This document shows, in pieces, positions 1 to 8,438 of a stretch of 64,000 nt of DNA (the first letter of the stretch is position 1; each line of letters starts with the position of its first letter). Under the pieces are notes generated by a model, which saw only the letters and a program-made list of their open reading frames with translations, was not told the origin of the DNA and made no database searches. The stretch lies in NCBI RefSeq assembly GCF_003696215.1, contig NZ_RFFG01000045.1:1-64000 (forward strand). The letters are read 5' to 3'. Position numbers and translations under genes: made by a program. This DNA is from Actinomadura harenae (GTDB lineage Bacteria > Actinomycetota > Actinomycetes > Streptosporangiales > Streptosporangiaceae).

Positions 1-189
1 GGGCCGGGGACCGGTGGCACGCCGCCGCGGACGTCCCCGCCGTCCACCCCGCCGGGCGGCACCACCCCGCCCACCGACCCGGGGACGACCGGCCCGACGT
101 CGCCGCCGCCCACGGTCCCGCCGGGGCAGCCCGAGCCGAGCCCCGCGCCCGGCCCGGACACGCCCACCCCGGCGCCGAACGGCGACTGA
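1..189 (+). CDS. C-terminal tail of a truncated protein, probably a penicillin-binding protein
   Basis: The reading frame is open from the window edge to a TGA at 187-189. The 62 visible residues are almost only Pro, Thr, Gly and Ser with a few acidic residues, ending PTPAPNGD. Such low-complexity tails are typical of the extracellular C-terminus of actinobacterial bifunctional penicillin-binding proteins (transglycosylase/transpeptidase), but no catalytic domain lies inside the window, so the identity is inference. A strong hairpin follows 12 bases after the stop, which supports this being a real gene end. Confidence 0.6.
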   Translation, partial: GPGTGGTPPRTSPPSTPPGGTTPPTDPGTTGPTSPPPTVPPGQPEPSPAPGPDTPTPAPNGD

Positions 190-201
190 CCGACCAGCGA
201 G

Positions 202-232
202 AACGCCCCGCCGAGAGTCTCGGCGGGGCGTT
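202..232 (+). terminator. Rho-independent-type terminator, 14-bp stem
   Basis: AACGCCCCGCCGAG (202-215) pairs perfectly with 219-232 around a 3-base loop. It sits between the end of the plus-strand gene and the end of the minus-strand rhomboid-like gene, so it may serve both. The T-run is weak (TTCT), as usual in GC-rich actinomycetes. Confidence 0.85.
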
Positions 233-245
233 CTGCGTCTCCGGA

Positions 246-974
246 TCAGGCGGCGACGGGCAGGGCCTCGCGGCGGACGGCACGACGGCGGCGGGCGTAG
301 GCGGCGGACGTCGCCGACATCGCGGGCCCGGGGCCGATCTGGGCGAGGGCGGGCAGTGCGAACCGGGTGCGGCGGTCGCGCAGGGCCATCAGCCCGCCCA
401 GCCCGACGCCGGTGCCCATCGCGACGACGTGCCCGACGGCGGCGACGTCCAGGCTGGTCAGGCCCTCGAACAGGTACGGCGACAGCGCGGCCAGGCTCGC
501 GGCCGCCAGGATCCGGGCGACACGGCCCGGCCCGAACAGGATCGTCGCGAGCAGCGCCGCCGCCAGCACGTAGGACGGCCCGACGTCGCTGATCTCGCGG
601 ACCGACGCGCTCACCGAGCCGAACGCCAGCCGGACGGCCGTCAGCCCCTCGCTGACCAGTGTCCCGGCCACATGGGCGGAGACCACGATCAGGACGGCGC
701 GGAGGTTGCCGAAGCGGCGCGCGAGCGGGAACAGGCCGAGGGCCATCACCCCGAGCTGGACGACCTGCGCGGCGCTCTCCCCTTCGGCGACGAAGGCGGA
801 GGTGACCAGCGTGCCGACCGGATTCCAGGACAGGTTGTCCAGGTTGGTGCTGGCCCAGGCGATCAGCGACTCGCGGGCGGGCCCGGTCAGCAGCGCGAGC
901 TGAACGAACCCGGTCGCGGCGAAAAGGACGAGGAACGCGAGCGGCATCGGATACCGCCGGAGGAAGCCACCCAT
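246..974 (-). CDS. Rhomboid-like integral membrane protein
   Basis: A 242-residue protein with about six hydrophobic segments, beginning MGGFLRRYPMPLAF with a basic N-terminus followed by the first membrane helix (about residues 10-30). The pattern resembles the actinobacterial rhomboid-like family: a GPSY motif at 132-135 in one helix, where rhomboid proteases have GxSG, and a GH at 181-182 followed by small-residue spacing (GHVVAMGTG), as in the last helix that carries the catalytic His. The Ser/His pair is therefore in place, but the Gly after Ser is Tyr, so protease activity is uncertain. The ATG at 974 starts just before the first helix; an upstream extension is possible but reads as low-complexity Arg/Gly sequence. 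It stands alone. Confidence 0.72.
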   Translation of the reverse strand: MGGFLRRYPMPLAFLVLFAATGFVQLALLTGPARESLIAWASTNLDNLSWNPVGTLVTSAFVAEGESAAQVVQLGVMALGLFPLARRFGNLRAVLIVVSAHVAGTLVSEGLTAVRLAFGSVSASVREISDVGPSYVLAAALLATILFGPGRVARILAAASLAALSPYLFEGLTSLDVAAVGHVVAMGTGVGLGGLMALRDRRTRFALPALAQIGPGPAMSATSAAYARRRRAVRREALPVAA

Positions 975-1109
975 CACGCTCGGCAGGCTAGTTCGGCCGC
1001 ACGGGTGATACTGCCCATACCGGGAAAACTCCCGCGCGAACACACGGTGCCGCCAGACTCGCCCCACCGGACCCGCCACCCTCCCGGCACCCCCGCCCAC
1101 CTCGCGCGT

Positions 1110-1151
1110 CGTGCCGCGTCCCCTCCGCCGTCGGAGGGAGAACGCGGCACG
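1110..1151 (-). terminator. Two-step hairpin terminator downstream of the MFS gene
   Basis: Outer stem CGTGCCGCGT (1110-1119) pairs with ACGCGGCACG (1142-1151); inner stem CCCTCCG (1121-1127) pairs with CGGAGGG (1132-1138). It lies about 70 bases beyond the stop of the minus-strand MFS gene. Confidence 0.7.
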
Positions 1152-1221
1152 GGCCCGCGGATCGCCCAGGGTTAGCAGGCTGTGGCGATCCCGATAGGTG
1201 TGGGGTGAAGATCGGCGCAGG

Positions 1222-2817
1222 TCAGCCGACCGCGACCCCCTCGACCGGGCTCTGCCCCTTGCGGACGGCCAGTGCGGCCAGCACCGCGACGGCGGCGACG
1301 ACGCCCGCGACGGTCAGCGAGCTCTGGAAGCCGTCCATGAAGGCCAGGTGGCTGCCGGTCGTGATCGCGTGCGCGGCCGGCTCCGGGGTGCCCGGCGGAA
1401 CGGGCGCGACGCCCTGCGAGACCAGGCCGGTCTGCCCGGCGAGCCGGTGCGCCGCCGGGGCCGGGACGCCCGCGCCGGTCAGCCGGTCGGTGAGCACGTT
1501 CCCGACCTTCGTCGACAGCAGCACGCCGAGCACCGAGGTGCCGAGGACGCCGCCAAGCTGCGACGCGGTCTGCTGGAGGCCGCCCGCGACACCGGCGAGG
1601 TGCGCGGGGGCGTTCCCGACGATGGCCTCGGTCCCGGCGACGATCACCATGCCGAACGCGAGCCCGACGAGGACGAACCACGGCCAGATCTGACCGTACG
1701 GGGCGTCCACCCCGATCCGGGAGAGGCCGAACATCGCGGCGGCGGTGAACGCCATGCCGAGCGCCAGCGGCACACGCGGGCCGAACCGGCTGGTCAGGAA
1801 CCCGGCGATGGGCGAGGCGACGATGAAGATCCCGGTCATCGGCAGCATCCGGACGCCGGACTGGACGGGGGTCATGCCGTGCACGGCCTGCATGTACAGG
1901 GTGATGAAGAAGATCGTCCCGAACATCGCGAAGAAGCCGAGCACGATGAGCAGGGTCGCGGCCGACAGCGACACCGAGCGGAACAGCGAGAGCGGCAGCA
2001 GCGGACGCTCGACGCGCAGCTCGTTGACCACGAACGCGGCGCCCACCACGGCCGCCCCGGCGAACGAGGCGAGCGGGGTGGTGTGCCCGAAGCCGTGCTC
2101 ACCGGCCTTGATCAGGCCCCAGACCAGGAAGAACAGGGACCCGGTGAGCAGCGCGACGCCGGGCAGGTCGAACGATCCGGCGGCCTCCTCGTCCCGCGAC
2201 TCGCGGATCACCCACAGGCCGGTCAGCAGCGCGACGACGCCGAGCGGGGCGTTGAGGAAGAACACCGACTCCCAGTTGACGTGCTCGACCAGCAGGCCGC
2301 CGACGATCGGGCCGCCCGCGATGGAGATGCCGACCGTGGAGCCCCAGATGCCGATCGCGGCGTTCAGCTTCTCGGCCGGGAAGGTGTTGCGCAGCAGGGC
2401 GAGGCTGGCCGGTTGCAGGAGCGCCCCCGCGAAGCCCTGCACCACGCGCCAGAAGACGACCATGCCGAGGCCGCCGGACAGCCCGATGGCGACCGAGGCG
2501 ACGGCGAACCCGACCACGCCCGCGAGGAAGGTGCGCTTGCGGCCGAACCGGTCGGCGATCTTCCCGGCCGGGATCAGCGAGACGGCCAGGGCCAGCAGGT
2601 AGGCGTTGGTGACCCACTGGAGGCCGGAGAGCGAGGCGTGCAGGTCGCGGGCGATCGCGGGGTTGGCGACCGAGACGACCGTGGCGTCCAGGCCGACCAT
2701 CATCACGCCGAGCGCGACCGCGACCAGGGTCAGCCAGGGGTGCCCGTGGCCCGGCCTCGCCCGGGGCGGTGCGCCGGTGGGCGGCGGAAGGACTTCAGCG
2801 CTCGATGTCTGTGCCAT
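1222..2817 (-). CDS. MFS drug efflux transporter, DHA2 (EmrB/QacA) family
   Basis: A 531-residue transporter expected to export toxic hydrophobic compounds by proton antiport. It has the DHA2 layout of 14 membrane helices: first helix near WLTLVAVALGVMMVGLDATVV (the LDATVV motif is typical of DHA2 helix 1), then the loop motif GKIADRFGRKRTF of the major facilitator superfamily. The ATG at 2817 is chosen because AAGGA lies just upstream; a GTG at 2871 would give 18 extra residues and would overlap the operator-like palindrome. It is divergent from a TetR gene at 2942, the usual repressor/pump arrangement, so regulation by that TetR is likely. The substrate cannot be deduced. Confidence 0.93.
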   Translation of the reverse strand: MAQTSSAEVLPPPTGAPPRARPGHGHPWLTLVAVALGVMMVGLDATVVSVANPAIARDLHASLSGLQWVTNAYLLALAVSLIPAGKIADRFGRKRTFLAGVVGFAVASVAIGLSGGLGMVVFWRVVQGFAGALLQPASLALLRNTFPAEKLNAAIGIWGSTVGISIAGGPIVGGLLVEHVNWESVFFLNAPLGVVALLTGLWVIRESRDEEAAGSFDLPGVALLTGSLFFLVWGLIKAGEHGFGHTTPLASFAGAAVVGAAFVVNELRVERPLLPLSLFRSVSLSAATLLIVLGFFAMFGTIFFITLYMQAVHGMTPVQSGVRMLPMTGIFIVASPIAGFLTSRFGPRVPLALGMAFTAAAMFGLSRIGVDAPYGQIWPWFVLVGLAFGMVIVAGTEAIVGNAPAHLAGVAGGLQQTASQLGGVLGTSVLGVLLSTKVGNVLTDRLTGAGVPAPAAHRLAGQTGLVSQGVAPVPPGTPEPAAHAITTGSHLAFMDGFQSSLTVAGVVAAVAVLAALAVRKGQSPVEGVAVG

Positions 2818-2854
2818 GACGTGTCCTTGCTGAGGGAGGTTGGTGGACCTCAAA

Positions 2855-2871
2855 GTGTCATGCAGTGACAC
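2855..2871. promoter_or_regulatory. Candidate TetR operator, GTGTCA-N5-TGACAC
   Basis: A perfect 6-bp inverted repeat, GTGTCA (2855-2860) and TGACAC (2866-2871), around TGCAG in the MFS/TetR divergent intergenic region. A GTGACA half-site recurs at 2916-2921 nearer the regulator. Location and symmetry fit a TetR site; function is inferred. Confidence 0.6.
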
Positions 2872-2941
2872 ATGTCGTCAACCGCCATAGTTCACTTCAT
2901 GACGTAAGACACACGGTGACAGATTTCTGGACGGGGGTCGG

Positions 2942-3610
2942 ATGGCCCGCTACAATCCGGCCATGACCGCGCCCGCTCCTGAGACCCACCCCACCCCGCC
3001 TCCCGGACGGCGCGAACGCAAGAAGCAGGCCACCCGCGAGGCCCTCCTGGACGCCGCGTTCCGGCTGTTCGGCGAGAAGGGGTACGAGGCCACCACCGTC
3101 GAGGAGATCGCCGACGCCGTGGACGTGTCGGCCCGCACCTTCTTCCGCTACTTCGCCTCCAAGGAGGACGTGGCGCTGACCACGCAGGAGGAGCAGTTCT
3201 ACGCCATGCTGGAGGCGTTCTCCGCGCGTCCGGCGGAGGAGTCGGTGCTCACCGCGATGCGGTCGGCAGGAACCCTCATGGTGAAGGCCATGGAGGCCGA
3301 CGGCGGCGCCGACCGGCCCCTCTCCCGGTTCGACTGCCTCATGCGGCTCACCGAGGAGAGCCCGTCCCTGCGCGCCGGCAGCATGGAGCGCACCCGCCGC
3401 AAGAACGACGAGATGACCCGCGCGGTCGCCGAGCGGATGGGCGCCGACCCCGAGACCGACCTGCGGCCCCGGATGTTCGCCGCGATGGCCTCGACCGCGT
3501 TCATGATCGCCGCCGACGCCTACCGCACCGGCGTCGGCGGGTTCGGCTCGTTCTCCGAGATCCTGGACGCCGCGTTCGAGGTCCTGGACAAGGGCTTCGG
3601 AGACCGCTGA
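2942..3610 (+). CDS. TetR-family repressor of the adjacent MFS pump
   Basis: A 222-residue regulator. The N-terminal HTH domain covers about residues 22-72 (RRERKKQATREALLDAAF ... TTVEEIADAVDVSARTFFRYF), the canonical TetR recognition region; FFRYFASKED closes the domain. The remaining all-helical part is the ligand-binding domain. The start at 2942 has GGGGG six bases upstream; an internal ATG at 2963 would also give a complete domain, and a TACAAT element lies between the two. It is divergent from the DHA2 pump at 1222-2817, with a palindrome between them, so it most likely represses the pump and itself until an exported compound binds. Confidence 0.92.
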   Translation: MARYNPAMTAPAPETHPTPPPGRRERKKQATREALLDAAFRLFGEKGYEATTVEEIADAVDVSARTFFRYFASKEDVALTTQEEQFYAMLEAFSARPAEESVLTAMRSAGTLMVKAMEADGGADRPLSRFDCLMRLTEESPSLRAGSMERTRRKNDEMTRAVAERMGADPETDLRPRMFAAMASTAFMIAADAYRTGVGGFGSFSEILDAAFEVLDKGFGDR

Positions 3611-3670
3611 TCCCGATCGCCGGCCCGATCCGATCCGCCGGGCCGCGGGCACCGGCGCTCGTCGGGGGCC

Positions 3671-4834
3671 TCAGCCCGCGGTGAGGACCAGGCCGCTCGT
3701 CGGGACGCCGGTCCCGGCCGTGACCAGCACGTTCGTCACGTCCGGGACCTGGTTGGCCGCGGTGCCGCGGACCTGCCGGACGCCCTCGGCGATGCCGTTC
3801 ATCCCGTGGATGTAGGCCTCGCCGAGCTGGCCGCCGTGCGGGTTCAGCGGCAGCCGCCCGCCGAGCTCGATCCCGCCGTCCTTGAGGAAGTCCTTCGCCT
3901 CGCCGCGTCCGCAGAACCCCAGCTCCTCCAGCTGCATCAGGACGAACGGGGTGAAGTGGTCGTAGAGGATCGCGGTCTGGACGTCGTCCGGGCCGAGTCC
4001 CGACTGCCGCCACAGCCGCTCGCCGACCCTCCCCATCGCGGGCAGGGAGGCCAGGTCGCCGCTGTAGTAGGAGAACATCATCATCTGGTCCGGGCCGGTG
4101 CCCTGCGCCGCGCCCGCGATCAGGACGGGACGGTTCGGCAGGTCGCGGGCGCGCTCGGCGCTCGTGACGACGATCGCCTGCCCGCCGTCCGACTCCTGGC
4201 AGCAGTCGAGCAGGTGCAGCGGCTCGACGATCCACCGGGACGCCTGGTGCTCCTCCAGCGTGATCGGACGGCCGTGGAACCACGCCTTCGGGTTCGTGGC
4301 GGCGTGCCTGCGCATGGCGACGGCGACGCGTCCGAGGTCCTCGCTGGTCGCGCCGTACTCGTGCAGGTAGCGGCGGGCCTGCATGGCGACCCACGCGGCC
4401 GGGGTCGCGAACCCGAACGGCAGGTGCCAGGAGAACTCCATGCCGAGCGAGCCCGCGCCGCCGCCCTTGTTCGCCTGCCCGAACCGGTGCCCGGACCGCT
4501 CGTTGAACGCCCGGTAGCAGACCACGACGTCCGCCTGCCCGGTCGCGACGGCCATCGCGGCGTGCGCGACCGTGCCGCAGGCCGCGCCGCCGCCGTAGTC
4601 CACGCGGGAGAAGAACCCCAGCGACGGGATGCCGAGCTCCCGCTGGACGGCGATCTCGGCGCTCGCGTCGGCGGTGAAGGTGACCAGGCCGTCCACGTCG
4701 GCGGGGGTCAGGCCCGCGTCGGTGATCGCGGCGAGGCACGCCTCGGCGGCCAGGCGGAGCTCGGAGCGGCCGGAGTCCTTGGAGAACTCGGTCGCGCCGA
4801 TCCCGGCGATCGCCGCCTTCCCGGACAGGCTCAC
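3671..4834 (-). CDS. ltp2: Ltp2-like thiolase-fold aldolase of sterol side-chain degradation
   Basis: A 387-residue protein of the thiolase superfamily, lipid-transfer/SCP-x thiolase branch. In the characterised mycobacterial system, Ltp2 works with the DUF35 part of ChsH2 to cleave the 17-hydroxy-C3-CoA side chain by retro-aldol reaction, giving propionyl-CoA and androstenedione-type rings. Visible features: AAIAGIGATEFSKDSGRS at the N-terminus, DYGGGAACGTVAHAA where thiolases have the nucleophile region, and the family blocks LYDHFTPF and HGGQLGEAYIHGMNG containing conserved Tyr residues. The start is GTG at 4834, overlapping the upstream stop by four bases (GTGA), so it is translationally coupled to the ChsH fusion gene. 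It is last in the operon. Confidence 0.88.
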   Translation of the reverse strand: MSLSGKAAIAGIGATEFSKDSGRSELRLAAEACLAAITDAGLTPADVDGLVTFTADASAEIAVQRELGIPSLGFFSRVDYGGGAACGTVAHAAMAVATGQADVVVCYRAFNERSGHRFGQANKGGGAGSLGMEFSWHLPFGFATPAAWVAMQARRYLHEYGATSEDLGRVAVAMRRHAATNPKAWFHGRPITLEEHQASRWIVEPLHLLDCCQESDGGQAIVVTSAERARDLPNRPVLIAGAAQGTGPDQMMMFSYYSGDLASLPAMGRVGERLWRQSGLGPDDVQTAILYDHFTPFVLMQLEELGFCGRGEAKDFLKDGGIELGGRLPLNPHGGQLGEAYIHGMNGIAEGVRQVRGTAANQVPDVTNVLVTAGTGVPTSGLVLTAG

Positions 4835-6177
4835 TGGGCGTCCTCCTTGAACGTGACGGTCGCCGTCAGGTGGTCGCCGAGGCCGACCGCTCCGCGCACC
4901 CTGAGCGTGCCGTCGGCGGCGCGTTCGCCGGTGAGCGTCAGCGCGTCGCCCGCGTAGGCGGGGACGCCGAGCCGGACCCTGACGCTCTCCAGCACCGCCC
5001 CCGGGACGGTCTCCAGCGCGTACCGCTGGACGAGCCCGATCGACGTCAGGATGTTGACGAAGATGTCCTTCGCCCCCTGCGCGCGGGCCAGCTCGATGTC
5101 GTGGTGGACGGGTGTGAAGTCGCGCGTCGCGAGCGCCGACGCGATGACGAACGTCGGGGTCAGCTCGATGCGCAGCCCGTCGGCATCGGCTTCCGGCTCT
5201 TCCGCCGGTTCGGGTTCGGGGGCGTTCGCCGGGGTCCACTGCGGGAGGACGAGGTCGTCGTCCATGCGCTGGAAGGCGACGCGGACGGGCAGGTCCACCT
5301 CGACCTCGGACGGCTCGCACCCGATCACGTTGCCGAGGATCCGGACGCCCTCCTCCAGCTCGACGACCGCGACCACGTAGGGCGGCGTGCGGCCCGGGAC
5401 GGGCGGATGGTGGTGGACGACGAAGCTGTGCACGACACCGCGTCCGGACGCCGTCCGGTACGTCCGGTTCGTGGAGTGGCACGCCGGGCACATCGGGCCG
5501 GGCGGGTGCCGGAGCGCGCCGCAGTCGGCGCAGCTCTGGATCCGCAGCTCGCCGTCGTTCACGCCGTCCCAGAAGAACCGGGTGTCCAGGCCGATCGTGG
5601 GCCGCAGCGGGTACCGGCCGGGTTTCGCGGCAGATGCCTTACCTCCGCCTGCCGCGCGCTGCCTCGGCTTGAACTTCAGCACCCGGAACAGCATCTCGGC
5701 GACGCGCTCGCCGTCCTCGCCGTACCAGGACTGGAACCACGTCACGAAGTAGCCCTCGCCCATGGCCGTCCGCTTCGGGCCCGCGACGCCGCCGAACCGC
5801 ATCGTCGACCGGAGCCGCTCGCCGACCTTCACGTACCGGTCGTAGGTCTGGTCGCAGTTGGTCGCGACGACGCCCGTGTAGCCGTTCTCGTCGAGCAGGC
5901 GCAGCGGATCGTCCGCGATCGAGCCCGCCTTCTTCGCGACCGGGCCGGGCATCGACCAGACCTGGATCATCGCCGGCGGGGCCACGTCCGCCCAGGCGCC
6001 GGACGTGTCGCCGAGCGCCTGCGTCCAGTGCCGGATCATCGGCGCGTTGACGGCGTCCGGGCAGGGCGGCGCGGGCCGCTCGCCGAGGGCCGCCAGCCGC
6101 TCCGCCAGCGCGGTCAGCTCCTCGTGGAGCGTCGATCCCTCGCGCGCCGCCGGTTCGTCGCGCACGGGACCCGTCAT
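4831..6177 (-). CDS. Fused ChsH2-ChsH1 enoyl-CoA hydratase (MaoC-N / DUF35 / MaoC)
   Basis: A 448-residue fusion. Residues about 40-170 form a MaoC-like N-terminal (hot-dog) domain; residues about 195-315 form a DUF35 domain with a zinc ribbon of Cys216, Cys219, Cys230 and Cys233 followed by an OB fold; residues about 318-334 are a Glu/Pro/Ala linker; residues 336-448 are a second MaoC domain with hydratase residues Asp353 and His358 (DFTPVHHD). In mycobacteria ChsH2 (MaoC-DUF35) and ChsH1 (MaoC) are separate subunits that hydrate the C3-CoA sterol side chain; here one gene carries both in the same order. The DUF35 domain should dock the adjacent Ltp2. Overlaps of four bases on both sides indicate coupled translation. 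Confidence 0.9.
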   Translation of the reverse strand: MTGPVRDEPAAREGSTLHEELTALAERLAALGERPAPPCPDAVNAPMIRHWTQALGDTSGAWADVAPPAMIQVWSMPGPVAKKAGSIADDPLRLLDENGYTGVVATNCDQTYDRYVKVGERLRSTMRFGGVAGPKRTAMGEGYFVTWFQSWYGEDGERVAEMLFRVLKFKPRQRAAGGGKASAAKPGRYPLRPTIGLDTRFFWDGVNDGELRIQSCADCGALRHPPGPMCPACHSTNRTYRTASGRGVVHSFVVHHHPPVPGRTPPYVVAVVELEEGVRILGNVIGCEPSEVEVDLPVRVAFQRMDDDLVLPQWTPANAPEPEPAEEPEADADGLRIELTPTFVIASALATRDFTPVHHDIELARAQGAKDIFVNILTSIGLVQRYALETVPGAVLESVRVRLGVPAYAGDALTLTGERAADGTLRVRGAVGLGDHLTATVTFKEDAQ

Positions 6178-7346
6178 CGGGGGGCCCGCGGCAGGCCGAG
6201 GCCGATCATGGCGATCAGCTCGCGCTGGATCTCGTTCACGCCGCCGCCGAAGGTCAGCACCACCGCGCCCTTGACGCCGTGGTCGAGGACCTCGAGGAAC
6301 TCGGCGGTCGCCGGGTCGCCGGGATCGCCGAACCTCGCGAGGGTGTCGCCGACGATCCGGCCGACGTCCTGCATCCGCTCCGAACCGTAGATCTTGGTCG
6401 CGGACGCGTCGGCCGCGCCCAGCCAGCCGAGGTCCATGTTGGCCGCGACCTGCCAGTTCAGCAGCTCGTTCACCCGCAGGTACGCGTACACCTGGGCGAC
6501 CGCGCGCCGGACGGCGGGCTCCTCGATCAGCGGGCGCCCGTGGCGTCCGACGGCGGTGCGCGCCCACGCGGCGAACCGGTCGTAGGTGTGGCCGATGTTC
6601 CCGGCCGGGCCGAGCGTGACCCGCTCGTGGTTGAGCTGGTTGACGATGAGGTCCCAGCCCTTGTTCTCCTCGCCGATGAGCATGTCCGCCGGGACCCGGA
6701 CGTCCTGGTAGTACGTCGAGTTCGTGTGGTGGCGGCCGTCCATGGTGACGATCGGCGTCCAGGAGAAGCCCGGGTCCTTGCAGTCGACGATGAGCATCGA
6801 GATGCCCTTGTGCTTCTTCGCGTCGGGGTCGGTGCGGGCGGCGAGCCAGACGTGGTCGGAGTAGTGCGCGCCGGACGTGAAGATCTTCTGGCCGTTGACG
6901 ACGTAGTGGTCGCCGTCCTTCACGGCCGTGGTGCGCAGGGACGCCAGGTCCGTGCCCGCGCCCGGCTCGCTGTAGCCGATCGCGAAGTGGCACTCCCCCG
7001 CGAGGATCCTCGGCAGGAAGAACGCCTTCTGGTCGTCCGTGCCGTACTGGAGGATCGTCGGCGCGACCGAGTTCAGCGTGATGATCGGGTAGGGGACCTC
7101 GGCACGCGCGATCTCGTTGGCGAAGATCTGCTGCTCGACCGGGCCGTAGCCGCGTCCGCCGTACTCCTTGGGCCAGGCGACGCCGAGCATCCCGTCCCGG
7201 CCGAGGCGCTTGCAGTGCTCCATGTAGTGGCCGCCGAACGGGTCGTCCGCGATCCTCCGGCGCTGGTCCTTGGTGAGGCAGCCGCGGAAGTAGTCGCGCA
7301 GCTCGGCGCGGAGCGCCTTCTGCTCGCCCGTGAGATCGATGAACAT
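6174..7346 (-). CDS. chsE2: Acyl-CoA dehydrogenase, ChsE2/FadE29-like
   Basis: A 390-residue flavoprotein with the full acyl-CoA dehydrogenase fold: helical N-domain (FIDLTGEQKALRAELRDYF), beta-domain signature FAIGYSEPGAGTDLASL, and a C-terminal helical domain. In mycobacteria ChsE1 and ChsE2 form an alpha2beta2 heterotetramer that dehydrogenates the 3-carbon side-chain CoA thioester of sterols; this one resembles the ChsE2 partner, which binds FAD with its mate. The ATG at 7346 lies three bases after the upstream stop, and its own stop overlaps the hydratase start (ATGA). Assignment to ChsE2 rests on length, motifs and the operon order rather than alignment. Confidence 0.88.
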   Translation of the reverse strand: MFIDLTGEQKALRAELRDYFRGCLTKDQRRRIADDPFGGHYMEHCKRLGRDGMLGVAWPKEYGGRGYGPVEQQIFANEIARAEVPYPIITLNSVAPTILQYGTDDQKAFFLPRILAGECHFAIGYSEPGAGTDLASLRTTAVKDGDHYVVNGQKIFTSGAHYSDHVWLAARTDPDAKKHKGISMLIVDCKDPGFSWTPIVTMDGRHHTNSTYYQDVRVPADMLIGEENKGWDLIVNQLNHERVTLGPAGNIGHTYDRFAAWARTAVGRHGRPLIEEPAVRRAVAQVYAYLRVNELLNWQVAANMDLGWLGAADASATKIYGSERMQDVGRIVGDTLARFGDPGDPATAEFLEVLDHGVKGAVVLTFGGGVNEIQRELIAMIGLGLPRAPR

Positions 7347-7349
7347 CGG

Positions 7350-8438
7350 CTACAGAACCTCCTGAGCGGCGACGAGCGCGCCGAGGGTGTCGAGCTGGTC
7401 CTCCGCGCCGCCGAGCAGGTGCCCGATCTGCTTGGCCCAGGCGAAGTAGCGGTGCAGCGGGTAGGTGACGTCCAGGCCGATGCCGCCGTGCAGGTGCTGG
7501 CAGGTGTAGAGCGCCTTCACCACCGCGTCGGACGCGTTGTACGCGGCGATCGCGAGGACCTCGTCGGTGTCGCCGGTGTCCGCTGAGCCGGTCTCGAACC
7601 GCCACGCGCCCGCCCAGACCGCGACGTCCAGGGCGCGCTTGGCGATGTACACGTCGCCGATCTGCATCGTCACGGCCTGGAACTGCGCGAGCGCGCGGTC
7701 GAACTGCTCGCGCGTCTTCACGTACTCGGTGGTCAGCTTCAGCGCGCCCTCGATCACCCCGGACGACAGCGCGACGGCGCCCGTGACGGCGGAGCGGCGG
7801 AAGGCGTCCCAGCCGCCCGCGCCGAGCGGGGTGCCGTGCGCGCCGTCCAGCTCGACCCGCGACAGCGGCTCGGACGTCGCGGACGGCTGAGGCGCGACCC
7901 GCGCCTCGGACCGCTCGACCACGTGCACCTGGACCGTTCCGTCGTCCGCCCTCGCCGGGACGAGGAGGTGCGACGCCTCGTCCGCGTACGGGACGAACGT
8001 CTTGGTCCCGGTCAGCCGCCCGCCGCGCACGGTCGTCCCGACCGTCCCGGACGGCCCGGCCTCCCGGTACGCGCCGGTCAGGACGGTCTCGCCGGACGCG
8101 ACGCCCGCGAGCAGCTCCTTCTGCTCGTCCGTGCCGGTGAGGGCGATCGGCAGGGCGGCGAGCGCGAGCGTCGCGTACGCCGGGACGGGCGCGACGTGCG
8201 CGCCGACCTCCCGCAGCAGGACGGTCATCCCGACCGGGCCGAGGCCCGCGCCGTCCCGGTCCTCGGGCACCACGACGCCGAGCAGCCCGGCCTGCGCGAG
8301 CGCCTTCCAGATCGCCGGGTCGTAGGCCGCGCCGGTCTTCTCGAACGCCTCCAGGCGCTGCGGCGCGGCCTCCCGGCCGAGGAGGTCGGCGGCGAGGCTC
8401 CGCAGCTCGCGCTGGGCCTCGTCGAGGTCGAATTCCAC
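7350..8438 (-). CDS. chsE1: Acyl-CoA dehydrogenase, ChsE1/FadE28-like
   Basis: A 362-residue acyl-CoA dehydrogenase-fold protein, shorter and more divergent than its neighbour, as expected for the ChsE1 partner of the heterotetramer. The N-domain starts EFDLDEAQRELRSLAADLL; the middle has GVVVPEDRDGAGLGPVGMTVLL; the C-domain ends with QHLHGGIGLDVTYPLHRYFAWAKQIGHLLGG, a typical FAD-contacting block. The usual EPxxGSD motif is replaced by YREAGPSGT, consistent with a subunit specialised for pairing. The GTG start at 8438 directly follows the stop of the ligase gene with no gap. Confidence 0.86.
   Translation of the reverse strand: MEFDLDEAQRELRSLAADLLGREAAPQRLEAFEKTGAAYDPAIWKALAQAGLLGVVVPEDRDGAGLGPVGMTVLLREVGAHVAPVPAYATLALAALPIALTGTDEQKELLAGVASGETVLTGAYREAGPSGTVGTTVRGGRLTGTKTFVPYADEASHLLVPARADDGTVQVHVVERSEARVAPQPSATSEPLSRVELDGAHGTPLGAGGWDAFRRSAVTGAVALSSGVIEGALKLTTEYVKTREQFDRALAQFQAVTMQIGDVYIAKRALDVAVWAGAWRFETGSADTGDTDEVLAIAAYNASDAVVKALYTCQHLHGGIGLDVTYPLHRYFAWAKQIGHLLGGAEDQLDTLGALVAAQEVL

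Noticed and set aside
1198..2868. Long plus-strand open frame opposite the MFS gene
   Set aside because: It is a GC-driven antisense frame with Asp/Gly/Arg-rich composition; the minus-strand frame has the full MFS pattern.
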